A DNA stretch of 64,000 nt from Pomacea canaliculata. Taxonomy: Eukaryota > Mollusca > Gastropoda > Architaenioglossa > Ampullariidae. This document shows, one piece after another, positions 1 to 15,100 of this stretch; within the stretch, counting starts at the first letter, position 1; every line of letters starts with the position of its first letter. The position numbers and the translations under genes are program-made. A model generated the notes under the pieces. It saw only the letters and a program-made list of their open reading frames with translations, was not told the DNA's origin and ran no database searches. The stretch is taken from positions 496,001-560,000 of the forward strand of contig NC_037595.1 of NCBI RefSeq assembly GCF_003073045.1. The letters are read 5' to 3'.

Positions 1-108
1 GTTTTTTAGAAGTGTTGTGAGAATGAGGTTCTTTAGAACTGTTGTGAGTGTAAAGTTATATGATTGCTGTCTGTAGAATAGAGTGTAAAGTGTATTGTCC
101 ATCTCTAG

Positions 109-3100
109 GCACTGAGCAAAGCTCTGACAGACCTGCGAGCAGACATGGTGACACAGGCACAGAAGAGTGTCATGGCACAGGCAGAAGAGGTGCAGCAAGA
201 GAGAAACATACAGCGGCTGATAGACACCCACACCAAGGATTTCAGAGTAAGGCTGCATGTGTAGAAACATACAGCGGCTGATAGATACCCACACCTAGGA
301 TATCAGAGTAGGGTTGCACGTGAAGAAACAGCAGCTGATAGATACCCACACAGACCATCTCAGAATAAGGCTGCACATGTAGAGTTTTTTAGCTTTCAAC
401 ACAAAGTGTTTGTTATTCTTTTGAGAGAGAAAGTGTGTGTTTGTGGATGTCTGTAATCATATGTCCATAAATGTACAAATAGGACCAGGCAGAGGACCTA
501 CAGTCCCAGCTTGAACACACCAAACGTGAATTGAAGAAGCACAAAGAAAGCGAGAGTCTGCTGCAGACAGAACTGGAAGATGTCAAAGAGGAACTGGGTA
601 TGTGGTTGCATTGCAGTCTCAGCAGGAAATGTAACTCAGGTCATTTAGTGTCTCTTTGCATTTTATCCTGCATTCTGCTGAGAAGTGTGACTTTAGGTCA
701 CTGAGTATCTCTATAATTTCTGCACTTAGTTCTGGTGAAAAATATTACATTTCTTGAAATTATGCAGTTTTCACACGCTGAAGACACAGCAAATATAAAG
801 GCTATTCCTGAACAGAGAAGGAAACAGAATATAATTTAAGACACAATTAATGTGTCTCAGACAGGAACATTTAACACCTAAACAGAGGAACTAGCAAAAT
901 GAGTGTAATAAAAGCATGTTTGTTTTTGTCAGCACTTTATGGTAAGCATGTTTATCAGTGTTTGTTTCCGAGCTATAGCAAGTACATGATAGTTGACTTA
1001 TTTTCTGTGAGACAGGTCGAAAAGACAGAGCTAACAGCAAGCTTCGCAACAGCAAGACGCAGCTAGAAAAGGAAGTGGACGAATTGGAGAAGAAAGTGGA
1101 GAGATTGAGTGCCAACCGAACTCAGGTGGGTGTTATTTTGAACAGTGAGGATTATGTGAATTAGACTTTTTTCTTCGTACTGTACCAGATGACGTGACTA
1201 TGTGGAGATCACCCTCTAGCTACCTCAAATCCAGCTGTCCAAACCTGTTTCGGTCCAACAACCACAGAACAGTAGGACATGAATTCAGTTCAGCCCCTCT
1301 CCATCCCCACCTGTCACCCTAGTGAGCCCTCAACTTGTTTTTCGCCTGGGCCGAGTCTGGAACCCACTGTGCGGAGGAGGGAGGGAGCTAGCTGTACTGT
1401 CATCTGGTAAGTACTGAAAGAAAGAAATTTTACCACCAAAAATGGTATTTCTTCTTCGTACTGTACCAGATATGACTTTGTGGAGACTAACAGGTGGAGT
1501 GGGTGGTAACCCACCCTGGCAGCAAACCTAGTGACATGCTAGGTGAAACAACAAATTAACATGCCCCAAATCCACCCGGGCTGTAGGCTATGAAGCCGCC
1601 TTAACTGCACTAATGAAAGCTGCCTTTGGGTTGGCCAAATAGGCCATCACACCTGCCCCATGCTGTGCTGCTGAGCCACTGTCAATCCTTCTCCCAGCGT
1701 CAGAAGGGGCGCCAGGTCCCGCAGGTAGAACCTGGGGAAAGTCATAACACGCCTTCCTATCACCTGAATGCTACTTTCAGGGCTACCTTCCCTTCTAAGC
1801 TAGTGACACCCACACTACTTCATATGCTCTAGCAGCATGACAGGCATTACATTAACAGCCTCAATGGCTGCCCAGGTCCAACCAATAGCTTTGAAAAACT
1901 CAAAACTCGAGCCGGAAGGCTATCTCCATTTTAAAAAATAGGTATTCCATGTTAAATGAACTTTCCTACTCACATCTCATTTTTCCCCTTCTTCATCTTC
2001 GCACTTCACCTATGCACTTGTTTGCCATGGTATCATCCATTTGTTGTTTGTGTTTCTTCACTGTATGTTAAACTGAGTTTTTGTTGGTGTTTTTGGGTTG
2101 GTTTTTTTAAACTGTACAGTTGTAAATGCGTTTGACAAAATCAGCTGTTATTAGTGATATTACTGTGAGAAGGGATGTCACGGAAGTAACTGAAGGGATT
2201 AAGTTCAGAATTATGGAGATTTCACTACAAAATGAATTAGTGCAGAATTATTCAGATTGTTCTACTATTATTCTATTGTTCTAAGAATGAGTTTTTTGTA
2301 CAGAAAACTGGTGACTTTGAGCGGATGCAGGAGCTGGAAGAAATGCGACGGCGTAATCGCTATCTTGAGGAAGAATTAAAGAAAAGACAAACAGCAGAGA
2401 AACCATATGAGCAAAAAGAAGATAAGGCCAAGGTATGAGCCTAAATATTAACTTTAGTGACCTTCAGGATGGCTGCTAGAAACTTCTTGTGTTCCTGGTG
2501 GCCATCAGGATGCTTCAGACTTTGATGTCTTGTGTTACCCTTCTCTCTGCTGCATATTTCGAGAGCTCGAATAAAAAATTGCACGGGGTAAAACAGAATT
2601 CAAAGTATACTGAAAGGGGTCCTAATAATAATTCTTCAGTAATTTATGCAGCATGCCAAAGAAGTGGCGTATGAAATATTGTCAGAGGCATGTGTTAGTT
2701 TCAGAAGATACTATGACCATGGAAACTGATGACTGGTATCTTGTTGTGTCTATACTGGTGCAGCTGGAAGAGGCTTTGCGATGGGAAGAAGGTAAGAAGT
2801 GGCAGCGCACGATTGACAAGATGAAGAGCAAAATCAAAGAGAAAGATGACGAGATTGAGAAACTCAGTCACAGTCTTGAGCGTATGAAGGTCACACTAGA
2901 AAGGTAAGTGAATGTTTAGTAGATATCAGCTTTGATCCAGTGCTTCTAAATATATTGTGTGTGTGCATGTATATGCCCTAATGTCAAGGTGGTTTTAGCT
3001 CTATATACTGTCATTCCTACATTGTATGCTGACCGTGGCTGTCTCTGCTCTGAACTTGTGCTGCTAGTCTGCGGTTTTGTGATTTCTTATGAGCACAAAG

Positions 3101-6100
3101 AAGGTGGAAAAGTCTTAACTCTGCAAGCTCAAGTCAAAAAACAGAAAAGCACAAATATTGGAGAAGATTGAAGCAATCAGGATAGGGTTACGGTTAAAGA
3201 AGATTGAAATAATGAAAAGATTGGGTAGGACAGTAAAAAATAAAAATCAAAGATATGACCTTTACCCTCTGATCTGGATTTTAAAGATAACATGGGAACA
3301 GATTCAAAAACACTCTCAAGGCAACACCAGTGCTGGTAGACTGTCACTTGAATTGAGCAAGGCAAGACATTGTGCTGAATAACCTAAAGTAATTGATGTT
3401 AATATTTTTTTTTTATTAAGCTGATAGCTTTGATAGATATGTGGATGTTGACAAATCTGTAAAATAATTTAGGGAAAAAAGAGTAGGCCTGATCATGAGA
3501 ACAAAGGGAGAATGAATCCTATCCCAGACCTTTCCGAAATAGCAGGGCTATAACTCCCATTACCAGGATATTTATTATCAGAACGACATTCCGAAAAGGT
3601 TCAATGGTACATTACACGGTAAGGTATACAGTATTGTATCACACGTGCATCCCTTGCGAAGAGAAACCTTTATTAAGGTATGCATCTCATATTAAGATGA
3701 GCATAATATATATTACATAATAGATAAATAATCATTTCTTTATTAAGTACTAAACGTATCTGTATCTATCCATTGCCTGGTTGCAACTGATGAGTAGCTA
3801 GGATAACAAATAGTAAGGATTAAGAGTTTCACGAATCTGCAGAGGAAGACAAGCTGGCAGACTAATCCATTGGGTAAAAAAGGGAAAGAAAGAGTTAGAA
3901 GATGGACTTATAGTATTATGTGTATTATTGTTAGCAAAAATACTCATGGAAGAGATATGTTTGAGTGCACATTTACAGGATTTGATGGTGGGTGGCTATA
4001 GGGGAGAGAGTTCCACTGTTTTACTGTGCAATAAGTAAAACTTCTGTGACCCTATCTTGTTGTTTTGATGACAGAGGTAGCATATGGTCATCAGATGAAA
4101 AGCATAGTTGTCTGGCTGGCTGTCATAATAGACAGACAGCTGTAACTTGTCTATCATAATAGACAGACTGACAGACAGACAGACAGCTGTAACTTGTCTA
4201 TCATAATAGACAGACAGCTGTAACTTGTCTATAATAATAGGCAGACTGACAGACAGACAGCTGTAACTTGTCTATAATAATAGGCAGACTGACAGACAGA
4301 CAGCTGTAACTTGTCTATCATAATAGGCAGACTGACAATTATCTATCAAGGGTCATGTCTGCAGTGATAATGATATTGCCCACCTGCACATACCTGGTGG
4401 ACTGATGAGATATCATTGGTTTCTTCAGTTTTACAGCTCAATATTACAAATACCTCTAACATTAAAGAGCACAATGGTTCATGAAGTATGCATGCATTAT
4501 GGAATAGCCCGCTGCATTGAATAAGCATCTAACATTTTATGCACCTATGAATAACCAGTAAGTAATACAGCTGACAATACTGCTTGTAGCCAACATCAAC
4601 ACTTACATATATCTGGATGTCAAAACCCTTGTTTCTATATATATAGCTCACAAACGTTTATGCCAAGATATTTTTGGCGCTCAGCCAATGAATGATAAAG
4701 TTGGAGGTAGGTCGTGTTGACAAGGTGAAGGCCGTATCTATGAATGCCAGTTCGGCCGTGTGTCTGTAGCTACATGCCCTGTGTGTGCCACTTCTGTAGT
4801 GCTTGTTGTGTAGTGTGAGCACAGTCGACTTGGCAAAGCTCTTGTGTGTGCGACCGAAGACTTTTTTTGAAATAAGAAGAGAGCTACCAGGTACTGCTCT
4901 GTGTGTGTTTAGCAGATATGTGAATCCATGAATATCTCCACACTTGTATGAGACAGAGAGTTTGATTTGAGAGCTATTTGTTGACATAGCTGTCATGAGC
5001 TGCAAGTGTAACTATAGATGGAAGATGAGAGAGGCTGTAAGCATGAGTGTGTTGTGAACTCAGATATGGACAAAGTGCGGTGACCTTTACTTTACCAACA
5101 GCTATCAACAAAGTGATCATCTTCATCTTAAACAGCAGCTGTGAACTTGGATAGGGACACAGAGTAGAGATCTTTAACAGAGCTCATTCAACATGATAGG
5201 TTTGTGTGTCTTGATTGACACTGTGACAAAAGTTTGGCTCCTAAAATGGGTCACATTGTAAAATTAATTTTAATGTTCTTAGAGGTTTTGTTTTTGTTTG
5301 GTGTATTTGTTGAAAGTATATGGCAGGAAGTATCCATAAATGTAGTTGAAAAGATAACTGCTCACGGTTCTTATGTGTATAAAGGGTTGAATTTTAGTGA
5401 AATTTAACAGTCATCATGATTAGACAAAGTCTTTCATTTTCAAGAAAAAAGTATATATTGCTGTCAGTCTGTTCGTATTTCTGAGATTCTTAGCAGATAT
5501 TTAATAAAATTAGCATTTGGACAACCATTTGTTACACACCACTTCCATCGTCTACTAGGCAAAAGTGATTATCTCTGTGATCAATGTTTCCATGATTTCA
5601 GGACAAAGTACCTGACCCCTATCAGGATAAATTCAGATTGCAGGAATATGTTGACAAATACATTTTGTGTGAAAATTGTAGAACTTTGTTAGGTGACAAG
5701 TTTCTGTGCACCCTAAATGTTCAAAACTTTGTAATGTGAATAGAATACATGTCAAAAGTGATCCACCCTTAACTTGCCTTTTTTACTTCTTTGGGGAGGT
5801 TACCCAATTCACGCATTGAAACACACAACACATGTAAACACCAACATACAGAAGGCCAGTATTAGCATTTGTATCTCGTGAAACCTTTTATTCATCCGTT
5901 AACGTAGTTTCAGGTTCAACAAGCAAAAATCAAGATGTAAGCAATCTCAGTCTGACTGTATGCCAGAGGCGAACTTTTGTCACAGTGTCTTATATAATTG
6001 CATCCATGCACTGACATAGTCACCCACACTTTTTATGTAGTATCAGGTGGATGTCATTTTCTCTGGTGCAATAGTAGATTCCAGAACACCTTTGGATAAA

Positions 6101-9100
6101 GGAAAAATTAATCCCCTAATCTTTTAGTCATCAGGGAGTGAGGTGACATTTTTAATTTATAGAGGACGTGCAGCTGTATTCAGTACTTCATGCCCCACAA
6201 GTGTGCTTTATTTAGAGGGAGACCTACTTTTGTAGCAAATAATTTCTGTTTCAAAGGGGCATTTCCAGAGTGCTTGTTTTTTCATTTGTCTGGAACAAGT
6301 ATTTCCATGTCTTACAACACAATTGACTGTGGTCTGCTGCATTCAGAAATACACGGGAGAGAGATGCCTTAGAAGCCAAATCGAAGTCTGTCATCACCAA
6401 AGCTACAGCTGCAACTCTAGGGGCTGTTCCTCGACATCTGGACCATGACAAAGAGGATTTGAGGCAGCTCAACTTCAAGCTGCAAGAGGAGGTGAGCTGA
6501 GACTAGATGTTATGATATGAAGCAACCTTATTTTTTATCCCAAAAGGCATTTAGTAAGCAGCTCTATAAGGAAGCAGCCAAGAACCATACAGCTCTATAT
6601 CAACAATCAACAATACCATTGCCTATCCATACCCCCATATAATCACAGTTTAGACCCATACAATCATATCCACATAGAACCATTTCAGACCCAGACAGTG
6701 ACACCAGATCCACATAAAATCATTTTAGACCCTCAAACAGTCACACCCCATACCTGACTTCCCATACAATCATAATTCAGACCCACACATGCTCACACCA
6801 GACTCCCCGTACAGTCACAGTTCAGACCCACATATTCACACCAGACCCTCTATACAACCATGCTGTGATCCACACAGCCACACCTTTGCATATAACTGTT
6901 TTGGAGGAATGTTCAGCATCTTTCAGTCACTTTTTGTATAGCTGTAGTCAGTGTCTTTGAGTTTCTCAGTTTGTAACTGTTTGTGATATATTGTCACAGT
7001 GTCTTTGCCCTGTTTATTAGAATAATAATAATAGCAATTCTGTTGCACATTTTCCTTCCAGCATCAAGCTCAATGCACTTTGACGAACAATCAGTTTAAT
7101 ATTATCGCTGTCATACACACGTATGTATTACACAGCACAATGAAGAGGAAATCAGGGCAATATTTTTTGATTGGAAAAAGGACATGACACTGGTGAGAGA
7201 GAAAGGGAGAGGCAAGTGGTGTAGCATAAAGATAATTGAAGAACTCTATGTAATGGTTGGTAAACCCGGAACTTTCTCTCTGTGCCATTTAATACTGGAA
7301 CCAGGCACAAGATCTGCTGCTGCTGATAGCATTCACAGTGCAATTGAAGAAGGGGGAATTACAGACAAGATGATGGCAGCTGGAGCTGACAGCACAGCTG
7401 TGAACACTGGGCACCGCAGTGGGGCAATACATCTGTTAGAGCTTCACACTGGTTGCCTTCGTTCATTTCTCTTTACACTTGAACGAGCTTCCATTCTGCC
7501 AGCTCTGCAAAGCACTCATTGGTCCAGCTGAAGGACCCAAACTGTGGAAAGGACCATTTGGAAATGCATTGGCTCATTGTGCATCATTGCCACTTTCTGC
7601 TGAAGGATTTCGACTCATTGCCAATGGTTCCTGAAATTCCAGAAATCAAAGGGAGTCAAAGAGAGTGAACTTCAGTAATGACCAAGCCTACCTCTATGTA
7701 CCTTACTGTCTACTGTTTGTTATCTTTCAGTTATCATTATTGGTCAGCGCAGAGAGTGCCATCTATCTCACCTCTCAGATGAAGAACTCCAGCAGCTTTT
7801 CACTCAGCCCTTCATCAGTCAGATACCTTGCCACTCTCAGGTAGTCCAAAGCTTGTGACAAGTGAGTGAGTCATCACAATCAGTCTAGGGGATGGATGCA
7901 AGGGATGGCTACATTCGAGCTGTCATCAAGTCAAGAGACTTATGCCATCATGTTACACTCAGCAAGAATTTTGTTTACCCCATGACTAGAAATAAAAACT
8001 AAGGCCTGTACTTTTTATAATTATTGTCTGACATTGCAAGTGTTATCACAAACTGATCTTTTCTTGGTGTTGTTAAAAAATAGGGAACATTTAGTTTAAA
8101 AACATGATTTCTGCATTTTTGGGGCCCAAAAAAGGGAGGTGTTCTGCTCATTACAGATTTCTTTGCTTTACATTTGTGAACTCATCATAGCTTGTTGTAC
8201 AAAACCCCAAATGTGCCTGTTGATCCATTACAATTCATTGGATGATGCTACACCCTAGTAAGCAGAGCCATGTATGTGGCTCATCATACTAAGAGGGTTA
8301 AGAGTAGTTAGAGGAACCTCAGTTTAGTCTGCATTCAGTTGTGATTGGTTTGTTTTCATCCATGCATTCAGACTTCACACTATTCTCTGTGGTAACAAGC
8401 TACAGCATCTCAGAAAAAGGACCAGACATGTTGAATAACAGGATCCAGGCGGTGAATATCAGGATCCAGTGAATAATGGGATCCAGACAGCAAATAACAG
8501 GATTCACACACCATGAATAACAGGATCCAGACAGTGAATAGCAGGATCCAGTGGCTGTTTATGCTGTCAGAATCACAGTTCAATCCTCATGATACTGAAG
8601 TTAAAAGCTTTGCCATTTAAGGGGTCAATATTTATCTGAGTTGCCTCAGTGTTCAGTAAACGTCAAGATGATGTAAAGAATATGTCTTCTGCAGTGTAGT
8701 TTTCTGTGATAGCAGTGTCCTGCTGTTTCTTGAGCAGATCCAAGAACTGAAGCGTCAAGCTATGTTGAACCAAGATGCAGCATTTAAGGAGGTACAACTT
8801 CGCAACACCCACCTCCGTCAGCAGCTTGAGCAGCTGGAGAAGGCCTTAGCATCACGACCAAAGGTTTGTCATCATGTTTACTCTTATAAAAATTATACAC
8901 AAACCTGAAATGGTCTTCATTATAGTTTATAGAAATAATACAGAGACCCAAAATAGTCATTATACAGTGTCCATAGACTCAGAAGTCTTTATTATACAAA
9001 TTAGCATAGATTCAGAGTAGTCTTCATGACACAAACAAGGTATTTGGTGGATATTAAGTACCTACATTTACCTAAAATAAACACAACAATTTGTTTAAAT

Positions 9101-12100
9101 GCACAGATAGGGTACATATGATATAAAGTATATTATCATCATGCATGTTTGTACGCAAACTAGATGTATATGAATAGGTTCCAGTTAGAGGTGTCAGTGT
9201 AATGCTGTGTGCAGGAGGGAGGTGTTGATGTCAGAGAGTATCAACGACTATTTGAGAAAAATCAGGAACTGCAGCGGGAGGTGCTGCGATTGTCAGAGGA
9301 GAACATGGAACTTCGCTTTGAGGCTGAAGCAGCCCGCAAGGACATTCCTCGTCTTAAGGTTTGCATCACATTCAACTCTGCAATTACTTTCAGATGAGAT
9401 TTTTATCAGCAGCAAAAGTCTGTATTTTAAGAAATAAATATAACATTGAAGAAACATTCAACAAACAAAATGATTAACCTTATTCACAAACATATATTAC
9501 GACACATAAAAACAGTGTTCCCTTTTTATGATAAAAGTCTCACATTACAGTTCACTTTAGTAGGAAGTTTTCTTTGAAGCCTCTGCTGTCAGGTTTGGAG
9601 CTCCAAAAAAATCTAGTCAGAAAATTCCAATCCTTAAAAAAAATCTAATGTTCATATTTAACTTCCTGATTCTACTAATGTAATATTCCCCATTCAGTCC
9701 AAAACTTACAAACCAAGAAAGATTCCAAAAACAAAACTGATGCAGACTCATCTCAACAAATTTTCATGTGAATAATTTACACTTTTAACAACTCTGGTCA
9801 GGACTTCACAAATTATTGAATAAGTCGGATCAGGACTTCAAATGTAGCACTGAGAAAAGGTGTCAAGTTCCTCCTCCTGATCAAAGACACAAAACAGCAG
9901 CAAAAATCACTTTTTTCCAGCCCAAATCTTTTGCTAATTATACTAATGAGACCTCTCAATGACTTATTACACCAAAGAAATAGCGTCCATCATGAGATGC
10001 TCACACCTACATTCACACCCATGCACTCCCACGCAAATCAATCGCCATCTGCTCAGCTTTTCTATTTCCCATTCAGATCTAAGTGATTTAAAAATAAAAC
10101 CAAGATGCTTGTGACAGTTTAGGATGACATGTAGCAAGAGGGAATTTGTCTGTAAGCAGACACTAAGGAGAGTACATAGACAGGAAGAAATTTGTTTTGA
10201 AACATAGTGATATTGCAGGAAAAGTTGGTAAACAGACACTCAGGAGAGTACATAGACAGGAGGGATTTGTTTGTACTGAAATAATGTTGTAGAGGAATAC
10301 CAAGTACGCAACAAAAGATGTCTAAAACAAAGCTAGCATCAAACACAGCTCACAGTTTGATAAACAAAAATCATATTACATTTCTTTCAGAAACACAGCA
10401 GCTAGACATTACAACAACAAACAGAGCTTGGTTACACCCACATTACAATTACACATTGGTTACACCCCTCAAAGAGACTTGTAAATGAAGCTGTAACATT
10501 TTTTGCTGAGACACAATTAAAAACTTTTCATGCAAGAAAAAATTGTTGAAAGACAACTGATATCACCCAGAAAATAGACCGGGAGGAGTGTGAATTAAGA
10601 TTAATATTTTTTGTGAAACAGGAACGCATTGAAGATCTTCAGAAGTATGTGGAGGCTCTGAAGTATGAAAACTCTCAGCTGTCAGGGGATTCATCCCGCT
10701 CACAGTCATCAAGTATTAGAAGGGTGAGAAAAGCTTTTGATCCTCCAATACTTTTTTATACAATAATTGTCTTCATTTTCTACTTCTGTACACTAAATAG
10801 AGAAAAAATTTTCTTTGTTTGGAGCTCCCATACCTAATGGACTAAATGAAATATAAACACACACACACCCCCAATACAAGTGATGATTGACAAAGGCAGA
10901 TATGTTCATTTGCTTGTCCTGTGAAAGAGCGCCATTGCATTTGGTAAAAAGGACTTGGCAAAAGCTCTCTGCTTTGTGATGTGATGTTTCCATCTGCAGC
11001 CAGAAGTAGATATAACCGAAGTCCTTGCTGTGTTTCTATCTGCACTTTTAGTAGATAATTACAGGTCTTGTGCTGTGTATCTGCCTGTAGTTTGGAGAGA
11101 GTGGGAAGAGCACACGGGAGCTGGAGAAGACCATTGTTCTGCTCAAGAAGGTGGTGGAGCGAGTGCAGCAAGAAAATGAGAAGCTGAAGAAGGCACCAGG
11201 TGTGGTCAGCTCTGAGCAGATGATGCTGCTTAAGAAGGAGAATGAAGGACTTAAGGTCAGAGGGCACAGTTTATTTATTTTACAGCTGCAGTGCGGGCAC
11301 AGTTCATACAGTTAGTAAATCTTAACCTGCAGGACGCAGTTCATACACCTGATACCTGAAAGAAACCTTATTGGGTTTACGGTTTCTTTAAAAGTGTCCA
11401 CCTTGTTTTCAAATATCATACAAAGTTGCAGGTTGTTTCACAATTTTGCATGACAATGGCAATGATTGTCTATTATTCCCAAAAGGTACTATGAATTTGG
11501 GACAGCATGCCAAGGCAAAGTGGTGCATCAGAGAAGAGGATTTCAGATGTCCCTTTGGACACAGGCATACCATAATGTTAGCTTGAATTCATTAAAACAA
11601 ATTCTCCTCCCATGATATGTTCAGGTATGGACAAACTGACAATTTACTGATTGCAAAAGGAAGCCAGTTCCCTCTGACACTAGTGATCTTAGAACATATA
11701 TGACCAATGCTGTTCACTGTTTCTGCCAAGGCAGACATTGCTGTTTACAGTTTCTGTCATCATGCTGTTCATCATTTCTATCAATGGCAAATAATGCTGT
11801 TCACTGTTTCTGTCAAGTACAGACAATTCTGTTCATCATTTTCTGTCAAGTACAAACAGTGCTATTCATTGTTTCTACCAATGGCAGGTAATCCTGTTCA
11901 CTGTTTCTGTCAAGGATAGACAAGCTGCAGAGCCAGCAGACAAAGGGAAGCAACAAAAAGAGCAGTAATAAATGACCACTAGAAGTGTCTCAGGATCACT
12001 ATGCTAAGAAACTGTTTAGTGTGTAGAGGACTCTTTGCTGGCCATGTTTCACGATAATACTTTGCTCTGTGTTCACATTCCATTGAAGTCAGCTGTCTAA

Positions 12101-15100
12101 AACAGTACCTGGGAATCTGATGTAGTCAATAATCTCAGCAGGTGTGCCTTGTACAAACATCTTTATTCTCTTCGTAAAATGTGTACAGCTCTCTTTGGTA
12201 CCAAATGTAGCCTTGACGCTGCTCATGCCCCTGCAAAGAGTCAAGATGCAGCATCATGTGAACATTTTACAAGACATCTATTCTCTTCAGTACTTATACA
12301 GCTGTCAGTAACATTGCACAGCGACTTTGTGAAGACCCGTAATGACAATCTCAGAGTAAAGACTGTTCACAAACAACTCTCTGTTGTCTGCAATTAAAAA
12401 AAATCCATTATCCACAAAATCAGTTGCTGTGCATAATTAAAATCAGTTTCTGTGCTGAAAAGCATGGCCGTACTGTATTGAGTGCAGACTAAAATCCATG
12501 GTGCCTGAGCCTTTGGCTTTTGCAGATGTTTGTACAATGTATTCAGGATGAACAAAGCATCTTCCCTTGTAATGGACTGAATGTGGGCCTTGCACGCAAT
12601 GGATAACTTTGCTAGCGTGCACTCATCTAGCATTCACCCACACACCTAATTACAACACATTCAATAAAGATCTGAGTAAAGATACTTCAGTAAAAATTAA
12701 AAGAATATAATTAAACAAAAGAGTACATATATAAGAGAATATTGTATTAAATAAAGTATTGACATAATCTTAAAACTTATGTCTCTGGTGTTTCTTCTTG
12801 TTAGTGTTCTCACAATAATAATTCCACGTTCACTGTTGACACGTTAGAATTCACAATTCACAGTTTCAATGTTCGCCAGTCCCTGCTTCGTATACAACAA
12901 TACTCCAAGTCCCGCGGACCCTTTAGCGTCTCTACAAGACAGATCTTTTGTCGGCCACTCATTAGCTAGCCACCCGGAAAAGTGATGTTTCTTTCTCTGT
13001 ATCAGACTTGGTTCATTTGTGGCTTCTGGTGAACGTATCTTCCTCCCGGTGACCGGACATGCAAAAAGGGTCCAAAGACACCACTAAAGGGGCGTTGGTC
13101 GCCTTGGGGGATACCCAGCTTTTAGCTGGACAATAAGGGTAGACCAGTATACAGCTATCTCCCCTGGCCATACGTGAATCGCGACCGCTCACGTAGATGT
13201 TTTCGCTGGTCTGGACTGGACACTGGTGCTGAATGGGGTAGCTTGCCGGTTGTCGCGTCAGTAGGGGGAAATGGGTGCAAGCTTGCCCAGTTCACGGTGG
13301 ATTTTCCCCACACTAATTGCTCTAATCAAGACTTTACCCCAACTTTAATAAGAATAGAAAATAAGTAGAAAATATGTTGTCTACACCCCTCCCCCCACCT
13401 TTATGCTAACAACAGTGGATTCAATTTGCTCCCTACAGAGCTCTGTCTTTATATTTTCTTGCCGACACAGTAATGTAGTTTTATCTAGTCTATATACTCT
13501 CCTGTCAGTACAGTAATGTGGCTCTGTCTAGTCTCTCTGTTTTCTTTTATACTGTTATGTGTACTTGGCAGCATTGTAATGTAGTTCTGTCTGAACCATC
13601 TTGCCAGCATAGTAACATAAGTGTATTGTCTTAATATATATATCTTGCTAGTACAGTAATGTGGCTTTATCTAGCCTCTATACTTCCTTTAATATATTTT
13701 TAATGTATATCTTGCCAGCACAGTCTTGTAGTTGTAGCATAGTAACATAGTTCTATCTTATCTTTAACGCTCTCTTGCCAGCATAACTATAAGGTCTTTA
13801 TATATACACGTATATCTTGCCAACACAGTTTGTACTTTAAGAGACAAAAGCCAGTTAACACCACCATCTTGATTTGTCTACACTCTGATACATTAACACC
13901 AGTTAACACCACCACTACCCTTGATGTCATTTACGTATACCTCTCTACTCTCCTACCCAGGGTGCCAGACAGAATAGAACCACTGAACGCTAAGAAACAT
14001 TTACTAACAAAGAGAAGTCAGCACATGGTCCAAGTTGTTGCCCATTAGACAAGTCTGGTCACAGTGTGACATCACAATCTTAGCACCTACTTAACAGTGT
14101 GGACAAAACATGAGTTTTGAGTCAATTTGTATCTGTGGCTTCGACTCTCTACAGTTCATTTGAGTGCATGTAATGAGAATTCGCTATTTGGCTGCTGAGT
14201 GAGAATCCCTCAAGAGAAAAGAATGAAAACTGTTGGAATATGGTGTTTTCAGGAAAGGTGAACTAAAATGTTGAGTATACTTACTTTCTGTTTATTGAAC
14301 GATCAGTTGACCTTTGTTTAGAGGTGCTACCATTTCCAGTGAGGTTTATTTGAGGTATGGTTATTGCTAGTTGAAACTTGCCATCCAGGTTTTCCCTTGG
14401 TTTTATACTAATTACGTCTCCAACAGAATCAGATGGAAGAATTGCGGCAGCAGATGGGAGCAACACTAAGTGACCGCTATACCTCAAATCAAGAGGGCAC
14501 GGCCAAACTGATGAACCACTATGAACAGATGCGCAAGGACCTGACAAAGGTAAGAGAATAGATCAAATGGTGAATGACCATCAACAGATGTGCAAGGAGA
14601 TGGCAAAGTTAAGGATAAGTAAATGACAACAAACAGATTTGGCATGGGTACTAGTTAGCAGTTTAGTGCTTTAACCATTTTCTGATAGTGGGCCATCTGT
14701 TTAATCTGGAATTTTACTGGCTGAGATTCTTTTATTATGTTTTAAAAAACATTTTATTTTTGAAGGAACGGGAAGCTAATGAAAAAATGCGAATACAGCT
14801 GCGCAGCCTGGAGTTGCGTGTAGAACAGAATGATCGTGAATTGATGGATGCCCGCACTAAACTAGAAATTGAGGCAGCCAAACGCCCTTCAGCCACAGCA
14901 ACGGCTGACCAGCAGGGTTGGAAATCAGCTGTGATGACTCGCACGTATGAAGAGAAAATAAGGACACTGGAAAGCGACAGTGACAAAAGGGTATTTGTAG
15001 AATAAAGGGTGTTTATGTGTTCACAAAGTGTGTGTAGAATAAAGGGTGGAGTGAGTGATTAAGGCATGTTTATGTTTGCATTATTATGCATGTATTATTA

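Noticed and set aside
4658..5005. 115-codon minus-strand frame in a CEP290 intron
   Set aside because: No recognisable motif, no splice or promoter context, and a chance frame of this size is expected in 64 kb.
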